Source: an uncultured Myxococcales bacterium (lineage in GTDB: Bacteria > Myxococcota_A > Polyangia > Polyangiales > Polyangiaceae). Taken from it: a DNA stretch of 6,251 nt. Within the stretch, counting starts at the first letter, position 1, and every line of letters begins with the position of its first letter. Below the pieces are notes generated by a model. The model was not told the origin of the DNA. It ran no database searches and worked only from the letters and a program-made list of their open reading frames with translations. The stretch spans positions 1 to 6,251 of the forward strand of contig CALKVG010000585.1 of the NCBI GenBank assembly GCA_937998045.1. The letters are read 5' to 3'. Below, piece after piece: positions 5,854-6,251 of this stretch. Position numbers and translations under genes: made by a program.

Positions 5854-6093
5854 TTAAATCGTTGCGTTCGCCATCTCTGCGGTGATTTCGCGGACCTAGC
5901 CGAGCTTTGGCCGAAGGTAGGCGGGGGCACGAGCACTGCAATGAGGCCTCGCGCGCTTCGCAAGCGGAAGACACTCAAGGCAACAACGTTTTCCCGCTGC
6001 GTCGTGCGTGTGAACAAGGTTTCGCGACGTTTTCGCGCGAGGTGTGTGGCGTGTCGTCCGCGTCGCCGGGGGGCACTGGTCGCATATAGGTAC

Positions 6094-6102
6094 AAGGAGA
6101 GG
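6094..6102 (+). promoter_or_regulatory. Ribosome binding site of the KGG-type gene
   Basis: AAGGAGAGG lies 4 nt before ATG 6107. It is an almost ideal anti-Shine-Dalgarno match and fixes the start of the partial gene. CATATAGG at 6083-6090 resembles a -10 box but would leave almost no leader, and no -35 box is visible at the right distance. Confidence 0.75.
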
Positions 6103-6106
6103 AAGA

Positions 6107-6251
6107 ATGACTACGCAAGGCAATTCGGATCGGCCGAAGAGCAACCGTGGGTTCGCGTCGATGGACCGCGGGAAGCAAAAAGAGATCGCGAGCAAGGGGG
6201 GCAAGGCCGCGCACGCGCAGGGTCGCGCCCACGAGTTCACGCCGGACGAGG
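6107..6251 (+). CDS. KGG-repeat stress-type protein (3' end outside window)
   Basis: Forty-eight codons are visible before the window ends. The sequence RGFASMDRGKQKEIASKGGK (residues 14-33) is the core of the KGG motif found in small, hydrophilic, Gly/Lys-rich proteins of the YciG/GsiB type, known as general-stress or desiccation-related proteins in several bacteria. The phrase ASMDRGKQ followed by ASKGGKAAHAQG is typical of one repeat, and HEFTPDE would lead toward a possible second. No signal peptide is present, so the product should be cytoplasmic. The start has a very good ribosome binding site and the gene follows about 500 nt of non-coding DNA, so it probably has its own promoter. Whether it is stress-induced here is inference. 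Total length and number of repeats cannot be seen. Confidence 0.88.
   Translation, partial: MTTQGNSDRPKSNRGFASMDRGKQKEIASKGGKAAHAQGRAHEFTPDE

Larger units (their letters stand above)
5606..6106. other. Intergenic stretch without a supported gene
   Basis: These 501 nt lie between the barrel gene and the KGG-type gene. The reading frames that cross it are Arg/Ser/Pro-rich, lack plausible starts with ribosome sites, and continue antisense into neighbouring genes. The visible contents are a palindrome at the left edge, a terminator-like hairpin at 5826-5853, a small stem (CGCTT/AAGCG, 5954-5966), and a ribosome binding site at the right end. No tRNA or recognisable ncRNA was seen. A promoter for the downstream gene should lie in the right part, but I cannot place its -35 and -10 boxes with confidence. 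Confidence 0.6.

Noticed and set aside
5691..6095. Minus-strand open frame of 134 codons in the intergenic stretch
   Set aside because: Arg/Ser/Pro-rich without motifs or a ribosome site, and it runs opposite to the expected leader of the KGG-type gene.

Overview
The window looks like chromosomal DNA from a high-GC myxobacterium (Myxococcota, probably a Polyangiales-type lineage). The evidence is the strong G/C bias at third codon positions, a secreted protein ending in a Cys / short hydrophobic helix / poly-Arg tail of the MYXO-CTERM type, an adjacent barrel protein resembling the myxobacterial MXAN_2562 family, and a lipoprotein with a long Ser/Gly linker. The genus is inference.

Minus strand, 3313 down to 1: three features read leftwards. 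A possible Arg-rich protein of 14-residue repeats (3313-2453) ends 15 nt before a class I aminotransferase of the AspC/TyrB type (2437-1220), in which every catalytic and substrate-binding residue checked is present. A 251-nt spacer with two inverted repeats follows, then a lipoprotein gene (968 to beyond position 1) with a good ribosome binding site, a Ser/Gly tether, an 8-residue Asp/Ala/Glu repeat and a Cys-rich segment. That gene has no stop inside the window.

Repeat block, 2549-3244: sixteen full and one partial copies of a degenerate 42-bp unit. Because 42 is a multiple of 3, more than one frame stays open, and which frame (if any) is translated is the main puzzle here. The minus-strand frame is favoured by its position, its available start and a modest excess of variation at its third codon positions. 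One plus-strand frame reads as a Leu/Ala-rich amphipathic helix repeat but has no usual start codon and is cut by a TAG.

Plus strand, 3444-5605: a two-gene unit for the cell envelope. A MYXO-CTERM-type secreted protein with a split fibronectin-III-like region overlaps by 4 nt (GTGA) a predicted outer-membrane beta-barrel protein. Both have signal peptides. The overlap implies coupled translation, and the two products may work together at the outer membrane.

The 501 nt at 5606-6106 hold no gene I can support, only a terminator-like hairpin and the leader of the next gene. At 6107 a KGG-repeat stress-type protein begins and runs off the right edge. I found no tRNA, rRNA, CRISPR array, transposase or integrase. 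The most unusual feature is the 42-bp repeat block and its possible coupling to the aminotransferase; I see no proof of a new system.
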